From positions 1 to 25,133 of the forward strand of contig WQRP01000004.1 of the NCBI GenBank assembly GCA_009786675.1: a stretch of DNA of 25,133 nt, given 5' to 3'. Source of the stretch: Treponema sp. (GTDB lineage Bacteria; Spirochaetota; Spirochaetia; Treponematales; Breznakiellaceae). Below the pieces are notes generated by a model. It had not been told where the DNA came from, ran no database searches, and worked only from the letters and a program-made list of their open reading frames with translations. Shown here in pieces: positions 1-7,555 of this stretch. The position numbers were made by a program, and so were the translations under genes. Position 1 is the first letter of the stretch. Each line of letters begins with the position of its first letter.

Positions 1-2295
1 GCTGAGGCCCAAATGCAGGTCGATACGCTGGAACAGAATATTCTGGTACTTGAGAATGAAGGCGCTAACAAAGACGCTGTGGATGAGATTTTCCGGGCGG
101 CTCACACCCTAAAGGGCGGGTCCGCGACCGTGGAAATGATGGAGTTATCCTCCTTTACCCATATCGTGGAGGACGTGCTTGACGCCATTCGTTCGGATCA
201 GATAGCGATCAACGAAGGCGTGACGGACACCCTGCTGTCGGCCATCGACGTAATCAAGGCGATGCTGGAACAGCGGATGAACGGGGCGGTGTACAGGCAG
301 GACATATCCCACATCGAGCACCGTCTGTCGGAGCTTTTGCCGGAGAGCTCCAGCCGCAAGAAGGCCGGTCCCAAGCCCGCCCAAAGGCCGGCCGCGCCTC
401 CGCCTCCTCCCAGGCCCGTGGCCGCCGCTTCCGGGGGGGCAATGCCGATTAGCGAGGAAGACCTTAGGGATCTTAGGGAGTCCGCCGAGCCCGGCGTCCC
501 GGTTTACCGCATTACCGTTACGTTCGACAAGAACAGCCTGATGAACACCGTCGGCGGCATACAGATATACGCGGTGCTTAAGAACATCGGCAGCATACTT
601 AAAACCACGCCGGATTTCGAGCAGTTGTACGAGGATAATTTCTTCCCGAAAGTAGATTACTACGTCGCCACCCGTCAAAAACCGGACGCGATAAAATACG
701 CCGTGGTGCTTCCGGACGTTTCCCTGGCGGCGGACGTTGTCGATTTGTCCGGTATTCAACCGGGGAACGCGGATGTTGCCGCCCCCCAGGCCGCGACGGT
801 CGCCGCCCCGGTCGCGGCGGGCGTTCCTGCGGGGGGGGCGAAGGCGCCCGAGGCCGCGGCTCCCAAGGCGAGCATGTCCGAGGATGCCAAGAAGGCCGGG
901 AAAGAGGCGGGATCGATACTTCGCGTGGATTCCAAGCGGATAGACGATCTGCTTAACCTGGTTTCCGAGACGGTCATTACGAAGGCGACCTTCAACCAGA
1001 TTAGCGGCCAGTTCAACAAGATGGTTAACCAGCTTCACGAGGTCGAGGGTCAGTACCGGGAAAAAATCAAGAGCCTTTTTGACAGCCTGCCGGGCTACCT
1101 TGAGGGCATCCAGGGCGGCAAGTCCGTCAAGGATATCCGCAAGGAGATCAACGAAAGCTACGGGGATATCTTCTCGCTTTTCGACGGGTTCGAGGCCTCG
1201 TTCAAGAGCAACATGGGCAAGTTCCGTTCCACCTCGCAGAACCTTGGCAGGATAACCGGGGAACTGCAGGAAGGGGTCATGCGGATTCGCATGGTTCCGA
1301 TTAGCCAGATTTTCAGCCGGTTCCCCAGGCTCGTGCGCGACCTTTCCAAGACGCTCAACAAGAAAATCAACCTGGTTATCGAGGGCGAGGAAACCGAGCT
1401 TGACAAGTCGGTCATCGAGGATCTTCTGGATCCGATTATGCACTCCGTTCGAAACTGTATAGACCACGGTATCGAGTCGGCGGAGGTGCGCCGCGCGGCC
1501 GGCAAGCCCGAGGAGGGCAGGGTACTGCTCAAGGCCACCAACGAAGGCAACATGATCGTCATCGAGATTTCCGACGACGGCAAGGGTATCGACGTCGAGG
1601 CGGTCTGGAAAAAGGCGGTGGATCGGGGGATTATCAGCCCCGGGAAAGTGCTTACCGACGTCGAGGCGTTCAACCTGATCTTCGATCCGGGATTTTCCAC
1701 GGCCAAGGAGATTACCAATATTTCCGGCCGCGGCGTGGGTCTCGATGTGGTTCGCCGCCAGATTGACAAGCTTAACGGCACGGTCACGGTAAACTCCGAA
1801 CTTGGGAAGGGAACAAAGTTCATTATCAAGCTACCCCTTACGCTGGCCATTATCCAGGGTCTTTTGGTACGGGTCGGTTCGGAAATCTACTCGATTCCCA
1901 TTACCAGCGTTATCGAAAGCCTTCGGATAAAGCCCGAGGAAATCAAGCGGATCGACAACTACGAGGTTTTCAATATCCGCAACGACGTTATTTCGCTTCT
2001 TCGCCTGAACCGGCTCTTCGGCATCAAAACCGAGGAACACAAGGACTACCACTTTATCGTCATCGTCGGTACGGCCGAAAGAAAAATGGGTTTCATGGTT
2101 GACAGTTTGATAGGCGAAGAGGACGTTGTCATCAAGCCTCTACGGGATCAATTCACCAATTCTCCGGGGATTGCCGGCGCTTCGATACTGGGGGACGGTT
2201 CGGTTTCCCTTATTATCGACGTAAGCCAGCTCCTGGAACTTGGACTAAAAAAGGAGATGGAGCAACGCCAAGTCCGCGAAGCTTCAGTACGGTAG
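1..2295 (+). CDS. cheA: Chemotaxis histidine kinase CheA (5' end cut by window edge)
   Basis: Histidine autokinase of the chemosensory array; it passes phosphate from an Hpt-domain histidine to CheY. The frame is open from base 1 (Ala-Glu-Ala-Gln before the first ATG at 13), so the true start lies outside, probably 15-25 residues upstream. Counting from base 1 (764 residues seen): Hpt/P1 with phospho-site His35 in AAHTLKGGS; a Pro/Ala-rich linker near 115-145; a P2-like CheY-binding region about 155-250; a second Ala/Pro linker; a long P3 dimerisation region about 305-450; HATPase with N-box HSVRNCIDHG near 481-490 and DDGKGID near 525; a C-terminal CheW-like P5 domain from about 615. P3 is longer than in enteric CheA, because about 85 helical residues separate VSETVITKATF from LGRITGEL. 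The gene is followed six bases later by the CheW fusion, so the two are co-transcribed. The linker contains a G8 run at 831-838. Confidence 0.96.
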   Translation, partial: AEAQMQVDTLEQNILVLENEGANKDAVDEIFRAAHTLKGGSATVEMMELSSFTHIVEDVLDAIRSDQIAINEGVTDTLLSAIDVIKAMLEQRMNGAVYRQDISHIEHRLSELLPESSSRKKAGPKPAQRPAAPPPPPRPVAAASGGAMPISEEDLRDLRESAEPGVPVYRITVTFDKNSLMNTVGGIQIYAVLKNIGSILKTTPDFEQLYEDNFFPKVDYYVATRQKPDAIKYAVVLPDVSLAADVVDLSGIQPGNADVAAPQAATVAAPVAAGVPAGGAKAPEAAAPKASMSEDAKKAGKEAGSILRVDSKRIDDLLNLVSETVITKATFNQISGQFNKMVNQLHEVEGQYREKIKSLFDSLPGYLEGIQGGKSVKDIRKEINESYGDIFSLFDGFEASFKSNMGKFRSTSQNLGRITGELQEGVMRIRMVPISQIFSRFPRLVRDLSKTLNKKINLVIEGEETELDKSVIEDLLDPIMHSVRNCIDHGIESAEVRRAAGKPEEGRVLLKATNEGNMIVIEISDDGKGIDVEAVWKKAVDRGIISPGKVLTDVEAFNLIFDPGFSTAKEITNISGRGVGLDVVRRQIDKLNGTVTVNSELGKGTKFIIKLPLTLAIIQGLLVRVGSEIYSIPITSVIESLRIKPEEIKRIDNYEVFNIRNDVISLLRLNRLFGIKTEEHKDYHFIVIVGTAERKMGFMVDSLIGEEDVVIKPLRDQFTNSPGIAGASILGDGSVSLIIDVSQLLELGLKKEMEQRQVREASVR

Positions 2296-2301
2296 GTTAA
2301 T

Positions 2302-3648
2302 ATGGCAGCAGCAATCAAAGACCTTGCACAGGTAAACGCCGATTTACAGGCGCAGAAGGAACGGATCGAGACCGTTGATTACAAGATGATCACCTTTTCC
2401 CTTGCGGGAAAGGATTACGGTGTTGACATTCTGAACGTAAAGGAAATCGCCAAGGCCGACAAATTTACGTTCGTGCCCAACGCCGCGTCGTTCGTGCGCG
2501 GGGTTTACAACCTGCGCGGGGATATTATCCCCGTCATTGACCTGCGGACGTTCTTTCACCTGCCCAGGGACAAAAAGAACGACGGCCAGGAAAACATGCT
2601 GATCCTCCGCATCAACGAGCAGGTGTACGGGACTATTGTCGACAAGATTGACAAGGTTGTGGGGGTCAACCGCGAGACGATTCAGCCCCCGCACCCTATT
2701 TTTGGCGACATAAACATCAAGTACATCTCCGGCGTGGTGGAAAAAAGCGGCGAGCTGTATGTTATCCTTGACGTGATACGAATATTCGGCCAGAAGGAAG
2801 AGGCCAAGGAAAAGGGCCTGGGCAGCGTAAGCAGTACCGGCGATTTCTTTGTCCCCCCGCCGACCGTTACCAGCGTCTCCCCGGAACAGAGGAAGGGGCG
2901 CTCCGATGCCAACGATTCGGCGATTGGCTTCCTGAAGGAAGGCCTTGCGGCCTTGAAGCGTTTCACCGCGTCCCCGTTGAACGATGCTTGGATGCGAAGG
3001 CGTTTTTCCGAATGGAGCAGCATACGGATGGATTCCGATTTGCAGCTTAGGAACAGCACCGACGCCGACGAGTTCCTTTCCAGTTTCTTCTCGCCTTTCT
3101 CCGGTGGCTTCTGGGGAGAAACCTATGCCGCGGAGGTTAAAAGCATATTGCCCGACGTTTCTTCCGGCAATGTTCAGGTGTGGGAAATCGGTTGCGGCAA
3201 GGGCTATGAAACATTCTCGTTTGCCTGTATACTTAAGTCCAGGTACCCGGGCGCTCAGATCAAAATATGGGCCAACGACAATGACATAATGGCCATAAGC
3301 CAGGCTCCAAACATGACATTTAGCCTGAGCGAGGTTCCGGAGTACTGCCATCCCTTTATGGTCAAGGGAAAGAGTGGTTATTCTTTCAGCCAGGCGGTGA
3401 AGGATTCGATTGTTTTCGAGTACCATGACGTGCTTAATGACAACCCCCTGCCGGACTTGGATATAATCCTTGCCCGCGACACCCTGTCATTCTTCTCGGA
3501 GCAGGATCAGGGTAGGCTGATTGACAGCTTTGTCGAAAAACTGAAACATCAGGGCTTGGTTATTATGGGGAAAAACGAGGAGCTTTCTGGCGACAGGTGG
3601 GTTTCTAGATCCGGTGAGCAGGTTTCGGCGTTTATGCACAATGCGTAA
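2302..3648 (+). CDS. CheW-CheR-like fusion, chemotaxis coupling protein
   Basis: A 448-residue protein. Residues about 26-163 are a CheW domain (ITFSLAGKDYGVDIL, YNLRGDIIPVIDLRTFF), which couples CheA to chemoreceptors. After a linker rich in Ser and Pro, residues about 205-440 resemble the CheR methyltransferase fold: WEIGCGKGYETFS at 294-306 matches CheR motif I (GCSTGEEPYS), and IILARDTLSFF at 388-398 matches the late CheR motif normally written RNVLIYF. Both motifs are altered, and the acidic SAM-binding position reads WANDND, so methyltransferase activity is doubtful. A CheW-CheR-like fusion has been described in the F2-type chemosensory system of Treponema, where the CheR-like part is thought to be structural; this gene fits that family. 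ATG at 2302 lies six bases after the cheA stop; only a weak AGG lies upstream, so translation may depend on coupling to cheA. Confidence 0.92.
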   Translation: MAAAIKDLAQVNADLQAQKERIETVDYKMITFSLAGKDYGVDILNVKEIAKADKFTFVPNAASFVRGVYNLRGDIIPVIDLRTFFHLPRDKKNDGQENMLILRINEQVYGTIVDKIDKVVGVNRETIQPPHPIFGDINIKYISGVVEKSGELYVILDVIRIFGQKEEAKEKGLGSVSSTGDFFVPPPTVTSVSPEQRKGRSDANDSAIGFLKEGLAALKRFTASPLNDAWMRRRFSEWSSIRMDSDLQLRNSTDADEFLSSFFSPFSGGFWGETYAAEVKSILPDVSSGNVQVWEIGCGKGYETFSFACILKSRYPGAQIKIWANDNDIMAISQAPNMTFSLSEVPEYCHPFMVKGKSGYSFSQAVKDSIVFEYHDVLNDNPLPDLDIILARDTLSFFSEQDQGRLIDSFVEKLKHQGLVIMGKNEELSGDRWVSRSGEQVSAFMHNA

Positions 3649-3683
3649 CGCACAATCATTGAATTGAGTTTAAGGAGTGTACT

Positions 3684-4160
3684 ATGAGAGTTGAGTATAT
3701 CAACCCCTTTGTTGAGTCTACGTTTGGCATTCTTAGCGAGGTCTTGGGATCCGAGGTCAAACGCGGCGAAATTTATCTTAAGCCTACCACTATGGCTATC
3801 CAGGGTGTTGCGGCGTTGGTTGGTCTTGCCGGCGATGTCGAGGGTCGTGTTTTGTTCGACATGACCAAGGAAACCGCCTTATACGTGGCGGGCGCCATGA
3901 ACCAAGAGACCTTTACCGTTCTTGATGATCTTGCCAAGGCAACGATCCAGGAACTTGCCAATATGGTTACCGCCCAGGCCGTGACCAAGCTCCATGATCT
4001 GGGCTTTAAGTTCGATCTTACCCCCCCGGCTCTTTTTACGGGCGATAACATGGAAGTTGCCACCAACCTTGGGGAAGTGGAGGCTCTTATTGTTCCCATG
4101 ATGTTTGGCTCGGACAAGAAAATCGAAGTGAATGTCGCCATTCGCGAGAGGGTAAAATAA
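3684..4160 (+). CDS. cheX: CheX, CheY-phosphate phosphatase
   Basis: A 158-residue CheX-family protein that dephosphorylates CheY-P and so resets the flagellar motor signal. The catalytic ExxN signature is visible as Glu90 and Asn93 in TIQELANMVTAQA, and the CheX-type strand GDVEGRVLFDM precedes it. The length is normal for the family. The start is fixed by a good Shine-Dalgarno AAGGAG seven bases before ATG 3684. Third codon positions are richer in T (GTT, CTT, GGT) than in the neighbouring genes, which may reflect high expression. The gene lies 35 bases after the CheW fusion in the same direction and is followed by a terminator, so it is the last gene of the operon here; in better-known treponemes cheY comes next. 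Confidence 0.95.
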   Translation: MRVEYINPFVESTFGILSEVLGSEVKRGEIYLKPTTMAIQGVAALVGLAGDVEGRVLFDMTKETALYVAGAMNQETFTVLDDLAKATIQELANMVTAQAVTKLHDLGFKFDLTPPALFTGDNMEVATNLGEVEALIVPMMFGSDKKIEVNVAIRERVK

Positions 4161-4171
4161 GGTTTGTATTG

Positions 4172-4202
4172 GCCTGCATCTGGCTGGTGCGGGCTGGTTT
4201 TT
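4172..4202 (+). terminator. Candidate terminator of the che operon
   Basis: GCCTGCA at 4172-4178 pairs with TGCGGGC at 4188-4194 (seven pairs, one G-T) around a nine-base loop. It is followed by TGG and five T at 4198-4202. It lies 11 bases after the cheX stop and ends exactly where the tRNA begins, which suits intrinsic termination, although the T run is short. Confidence 0.6.
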
Positions 4203-4276
4203 GGGCGGTTAGCTCAGTTGGTTAGAGCATCAGTATGACACGCTGAGGGTCACAAGTTCGACTCTTGTATCGCCCA
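4203..4276 (+). tRNA. tRNA-Val, anticodon GAC
   Basis: A full 74-base cloverleaf can be drawn. The acceptor stem GGGCGGT (4203-4209) pairs with ATCGCCC (4269-4275) with one G-T pair. The D arm starts GCTC and closes with GAGC. The anticodon stem TCAGT/GCTGA encloses the loop ATGACAC with anticodon GAC at 4237-4239. The T arm is ACAAG/CTTGT with loop TTCGACT. The discriminator base is A4276. The 3' CCA is not encoded (next bases CTT), so it must be added after transcription. The gene reads GTC/GTT valine codons. Confidence 0.96.
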
Positions 4277-4285
4277 CTTATTTTA

Positions 4286-4314
4286 GGGAGTAAACTTGGT
4301 TTGCTCCCTTTTTT
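4286..4314 (+). terminator. Intrinsic terminator after tRNA-Val
   Basis: GGGAGTAAAC at 4286-4295 pairs with GTTTGCTCCC at 4299-4308 (ten pairs including one G-T) around a three-base loop and runs straight into six T at 4309-4314. It serves rightward transcription. It also separates the tRNA from the end of the convergent leftward histidine operon, although there is no matching T run for that strand. Confidence 0.9.
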
Positions 4315-4326
4315 CGTGCCCTAAGG

Positions 4327-5139
4327 CTAGGGGTAGACCTTGACCGGAGGAATCGCCGCTGGCCGCCGTTCGCCGGCTATGGAACCGAGTGCCTGGCGCA
4401 GTGATGCCGCCCGCCGTTCCAGGTATTCGACGGGAAGGGGCGTCGCCTTTGGGTCGCTGGGCGATGGGCGGGCTTTGCCGTAGATTTGCACCTTGCGTAC
4501 CGTTCCGTTTGTCGCGGCCAGTTCCAGCACCAGTTTTTCCCAGGCGCGTTCCTCGTCCTGTGGCGGTTTTTCGCCGTCGACGGCGCAGAGCATGGTTTGG
4601 ATAGTTACGGGGGCGAGGGCGGCGAATTCCTTTATTTTTGCTGTCAGTTTGTCGTGGGGGATTGCCCCCGCGTTTATTTTTTGGTACCAGGCCGGGGTTC
4701 CCGCGTCCAGTTTAAGCCAGACGTCCAAGAAGGCGGCGGCCTCCCGCAAAAGGGAAAAAGTGCCCTGTTCCAAAAGACCCATGCCGTTGGTTATAATTAC
4801 CAGCGCCGCGGACGGAACCGCCTCGTCGCGGACACGCGCCGCCAGTTTAAGCGCGCCGGGGAAACGGGGGGAAAGCGATGGCTCGCCGCTGCCGGAAAAG
4901 CAAATGTCCTTGACAATTTCGCTTCGCTCCTTTGCGGAGTCCAGGACGGCACGAAGATCGCGCTCCATTTGTTCCAGGGAAAACGCCGCGTCGGTTGAAA
5001 ACGGAAAGACCTCGCAGTAGGGGCAGTCGAAGGAACAGTGTTTTCGATCCGGGAAAAGATTTATCCCCACCGAAAGGCCGCCCGATCTCCGCGAATACAC
5101 CGGGTATACTAGGACGCCTTTTTCCCGCAGGCGACCCAT
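4327..5139 (-). CDS. Radical SAM protein, wyosine-synthase-like (COG0731 type)
   Basis: A 270-residue radical SAM enzyme. The 4Fe-4S motif CxxxCxxC is formed by Cys35, Cys39 and Cys42 (HCSFDCPYCEVF), and the SAM-contacting strand reads CFSGSGEPSLSP. The N-terminus (VYPVYSRRSGGLSVGINLFP) and the overall length match small stand-alone radical SAM proteins grouped with tRNA wyosine-type oxidoreductases in COG0731. Bacteria do not generally make wyosine, so the substrate is unknown. The ATG at 5139 lies two bases after the hisD stop, so the gene is the last member of the histidine operon by position, although no histidine step needs a radical SAM enzyme. The C-terminus is short and basic/Pro-rich and contains no second cysteine cluster. 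Confidence 0.8.
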   Translation of the reverse strand: MGRLREKGVLVYPVYSRRSGGLSVGINLFPDRKHCSFDCPYCEVFPFSTDAAFSLEQMERDLRAVLDSAKERSEIVKDICFSGSGEPSLSPRFPGALKLAARVRDEAVPSAALVIITNGMGLLEQGTFSLLREAAAFLDVWLKLDAGTPAWYQKINAGAIPHDKLTAKIKEFAALAPVTIQTMLCAVDGEKPPQDEERAWEKLVLELAATNGTVRKVQIYGKARPSPSDPKATPLPVEYLERRAASLRQALGSIAGERRPAAIPPVKVYP

Positions 5140-5141
5140 GG

Positions 5142-6461
5142 CTACCCCCTTGCCGCCGCGCTCAGCGCGTGGCCTTCCAGCCCTTCCGCGCGGGCCATTA
5201 CTTCCGCCGCGCGACGGGTTTTTTCAAAGCCCTCGCCGGGGGCGCACCGCAGGGTGGTGACGGTTTTTAGGAAATGCCGAACCGAAAGGCCGCCGGTGAA
5301 ACGGGCGTTTCCCATGGTCGGCAGTACGTGGTTGGTTCCCGCCGAATAGTCCCCCAGCACCTCGGCGGAAAGGTTGCCGATAAAGAGCGAGCCGTAGTTT
5401 TTCAGCGATGGTATCCACCGATCCGCGTCGGCAATGTGGAGTTCCAGGTGTTCCGGGGCTATTGCGTTGGCAATGCGTACCGCCTCCTCCATGCCCTGGT
5501 ACACCACGATAAGCCCGCCGGAGTCCAGCGAGGCGCGGGCGGTGTCGACGGTGGGCAGTTGGGTCAGTCGCCGTTCAAGCGCGGCGGTGACTTGTTCGGC
5601 CAGTTCCCTGTTTGGAACCAGCGCCCAGGCCCTTGCGTCGGGATCGTGCTCCGCCTGGGCGATCATGTCCGCCGCGGCGAAATCCGCGCAGGACGAGTCG
5701 GCGCCGTCGGAAATAATCAGCACGTCGCTTGGTCCTGGGAGAAAGTCAATGCCAACCTCGCCGAAGAGAATCCGTTTGGCGGTTACCACGTGCATGCTTC
5801 CGGGGCCGGCGATCATGTCAACCCTGGGAACGGATTCCGTGCCAAGGGCAAGCGCGGCAATGGCCTGCACCCCGCCGACGGCAAAGACGCGCAGTTTGCC
5901 CTTGCATTCGGCGGCCACGGTTTCCGCCGCAATTCCGGCGGCGGCCAGGATTTTTTTGTCCGGCAAGCCATTCCCCTGCGGCGGCGACGCAATCACCAGT
6001 TCTTCCGCGCCGGCGCAGTACGCGGGGATTAACGCCATAAGAAGCGAGGAAAACAGGGGATAGCGTCCCCCAGGGGCATATACCGCGACCTTCTCTATGG
6101 GGATCACCCGCTGGCCGGTGGTAAGGCCGGGTTCCATTTCGTACTCGAAGTCGGAAAACTGCGCCCGCTGTTTCAGCGAGAAACGTTTTATGTGATCCGC
6201 GGCAAGTTCCATGGCCGACGCCAACTCCGGATCGCTGGAGCGCAGATCCCTAAGGGCCTTTTCCACCTCGGGCATTGGAACCTCAAGTTTCGCCGGCGAG
6301 CTTTTGTCAAAGCGCGACGCGAAACGCCTGACCGCCGCGTCCCCCTCTGTTCGCACGGCGGCGATGATTTCCTTTACGGCCGATTCGACCGTCCCGTCGT
6401 TTGCGGTTTCAGCGCCTACCTTCCAGTACTCGTCAAATTCCGTGCCGCTAATGATTCTCAT
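5142..6461 (-). CDS. hisD: Histidinol dehydrogenase
   Basis: A 439-residue zinc enzyme that oxidises L-histidinol to L-histidine in two NAD-dependent steps. By comparison with the family, zinc ligands are Gln269 and His272 in IAQAEHDPDA, Asp371 in LGDYSAGTNH, and His431 in EGLEGHALS; the catalytic pair is Glu337-His338 in APEHLELH. An earlier in-frame ATG at 6500 exists. I place the start at 6461 because AGGAG lies six bases before it, the protein then begins MRIISGTEF, and its ATG overlaps the hisC stop as ATGA. Translation is therefore coupled to hisC. The length is normal. Confidence 0.95.
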   Translation of the reverse strand: MRIISGTEFDEYWKVGAETANDGTVESAVKEIIAAVRTEGDAAVRRFASRFDKSSPAKLEVPMPEVEKALRDLRSSDPELASAMELAADHIKRFSLKQRAQFSDFEYEMEPGLTTGQRVIPIEKVAVYAPGGRYPLFSSLLMALIPAYCAGAEELVIASPPQGNGLPDKKILAAAGIAAETVAAECKGKLRVFAVGGVQAIAALALGTESVPRVDMIAGPGSMHVVTAKRILFGEVGIDFLPGPSDVLIISDGADSSCADFAAADMIAQAEHDPDARAWALVPNRELAEQVTAALERRLTQLPTVDTARASLDSGGLIVVYQGMEEAVRIANAIAPEHLELHIADADRWIPSLKNYGSLFIGNLSAEVLGDYSAGTNHVLPTMGNARFTGGLSVRHFLKTVTTLRCAPGEGFEKTRRAAEVMARAEGLEGHALSAAARG

Positions 6462-7555
6462 TTTTTGCTCCTTGCCATGGACGATATTACCTCTTGGCAT
6501 TTGTCTAGAAACACGTCCATTTCGTCGTCCTTTCCTATGCTTACGCGCAGAAAGTCGGCGATGCGTTCCTTGTTAAAGTGCCTTACAAGAATTCCCCGTT
6601 CGCGCAACGCGGAAAAAAATTCCGCGCCGCCTATGCCCGGGGGCTTCGCGAAAACAAAATTCGCCGACGAAGGCAGAACCGTAAAGCCAAGCCCCCGCAA
6701 CGCCTTCGCGACACGTTCCCTGGTGGCAATAACCCTGCGGTTGGTTTCGTCGTAATACGCGGCGTCGGAAACGGCCGCCGCCGCGCCCGCCAGTGCAAGG
6801 CGGTCAAGGGTGTACGAGTTAAAGGAATCCCTAATGCGGCAAAGCCCCTCGATTAGCGGCTCGCTGCCAAAGGCATAGCCGACGCGCAGGCCGGCAAGCG
6901 ACGCCGATTTGGAAAGGGTATGCACGACAAGCATGTTCGGGTACCCGGCAATGTGGCGAACCGCCGATTCCGCCCCGAACGCGGCGTAAGCCTCGTCCAG
7001 GATTAAAACCTTTCCCTGCCTTTCCAGGCGTTCCGCCATGGAAAGAATTTCCCCCAGGGAAAGCACGGTTCCGGTGGGGGCGTTGGGGTTTGGGATTACC
7101 ACCCCCCCGGAGGGGGGGGCGTAGTCGGAGACGTCAATCAAAAAATCGCCGTCGAGGGGGACGGCGCGATAGGGAATGTCCCAAAGCCTGGCGTACACTG
7201 GATAGAAACTGTAGGTAATATCCGGGAAAAGCACCGGGGAAGCGCCTTCCTTGGTGCCGGCGAAAAACGCGCCGAAGGCAAAGCCCAGCACCTCGTCGGA
7301 ACCGTTGCCGGCGAAAACCTGTTCCGGGCGAACGCCGTAACGCGCGGCGATCGCCTCCCGCAGTGACGTGCAGGCGGGATCGGGGTACAGCCTGAGATCG
7401 TCCCCGGCCGCCTTCGCGATTGCCTGGATAACCTTCGGCGAGGGGGGGTAGGGGTTCTCGTTGGTGTTAAGCTTTATGAACTGTCGATCCCTGGGCTGTT
7501 CGCCGGGAACGTAAGGGGAAAGGTTTTTCGTTCGACCGTTCCAGAATACGCTCAT
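6458..7555 (-). CDS. hisC: Histidinol-phosphate aminotransferase
   Basis: A 365-residue class I/II PLP-dependent aminotransferase that makes L-histidinol phosphate from imidazole acetol phosphate and glutamate. Family marks are LNTNENPYPPSP near 29-40, the substrate loop NPNAPTG near 156-162, Asp188 and Tyr190 in ILDEAYAAFG, and the Schiff-base Lys216 in TLSKSASLAGLRVGY. The ATG overlaps the stop of the hisA-hisI-hisE gene by one base (TAATG), and its own end overlaps hisD, so the three genes form a coupled chain. The coding strand contains C8 and G7 homopolymers near 7102-7119 (Pro-Pro-Ser-Gly-Gly region), in a loop-like segment. Confidence 0.95.
   Translation of the reverse strand: MSVFWNGRTKNLSPYVPGEQPRDRQFIKLNTNENPYPPSPKVIQAIAKAAGDDLRLYPDPACTSLREAIAARYGVRPEQVFAGNGSDEVLGFAFGAFFAGTKEGASPVLFPDITYSFYPVYARLWDIPYRAVPLDGDFLIDVSDYAPPSGGVVIPNPNAPTGTVLSLGEILSMAERLERQGKVLILDEAYAAFGAESAVRHIAGYPNMLVVHTLSKSASLAGLRVGYAFGSEPLIEGLCRIRDSFNSYTLDRLALAGAAAAVSDAAYYDETNRRVIATRERVAKALRGLGFTVLPSSANFVFAKPPGIGGAEFFSALRERGILVRHFNKERIADFLRVSIGKDDEMDVFLDKCQEVISSMARSKK

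Noticed and set aside
145..1467. 440-residue minus-strand open frame inside cheA
   Set aside because: Antisense shadow of cheA, without motifs or a promoter.
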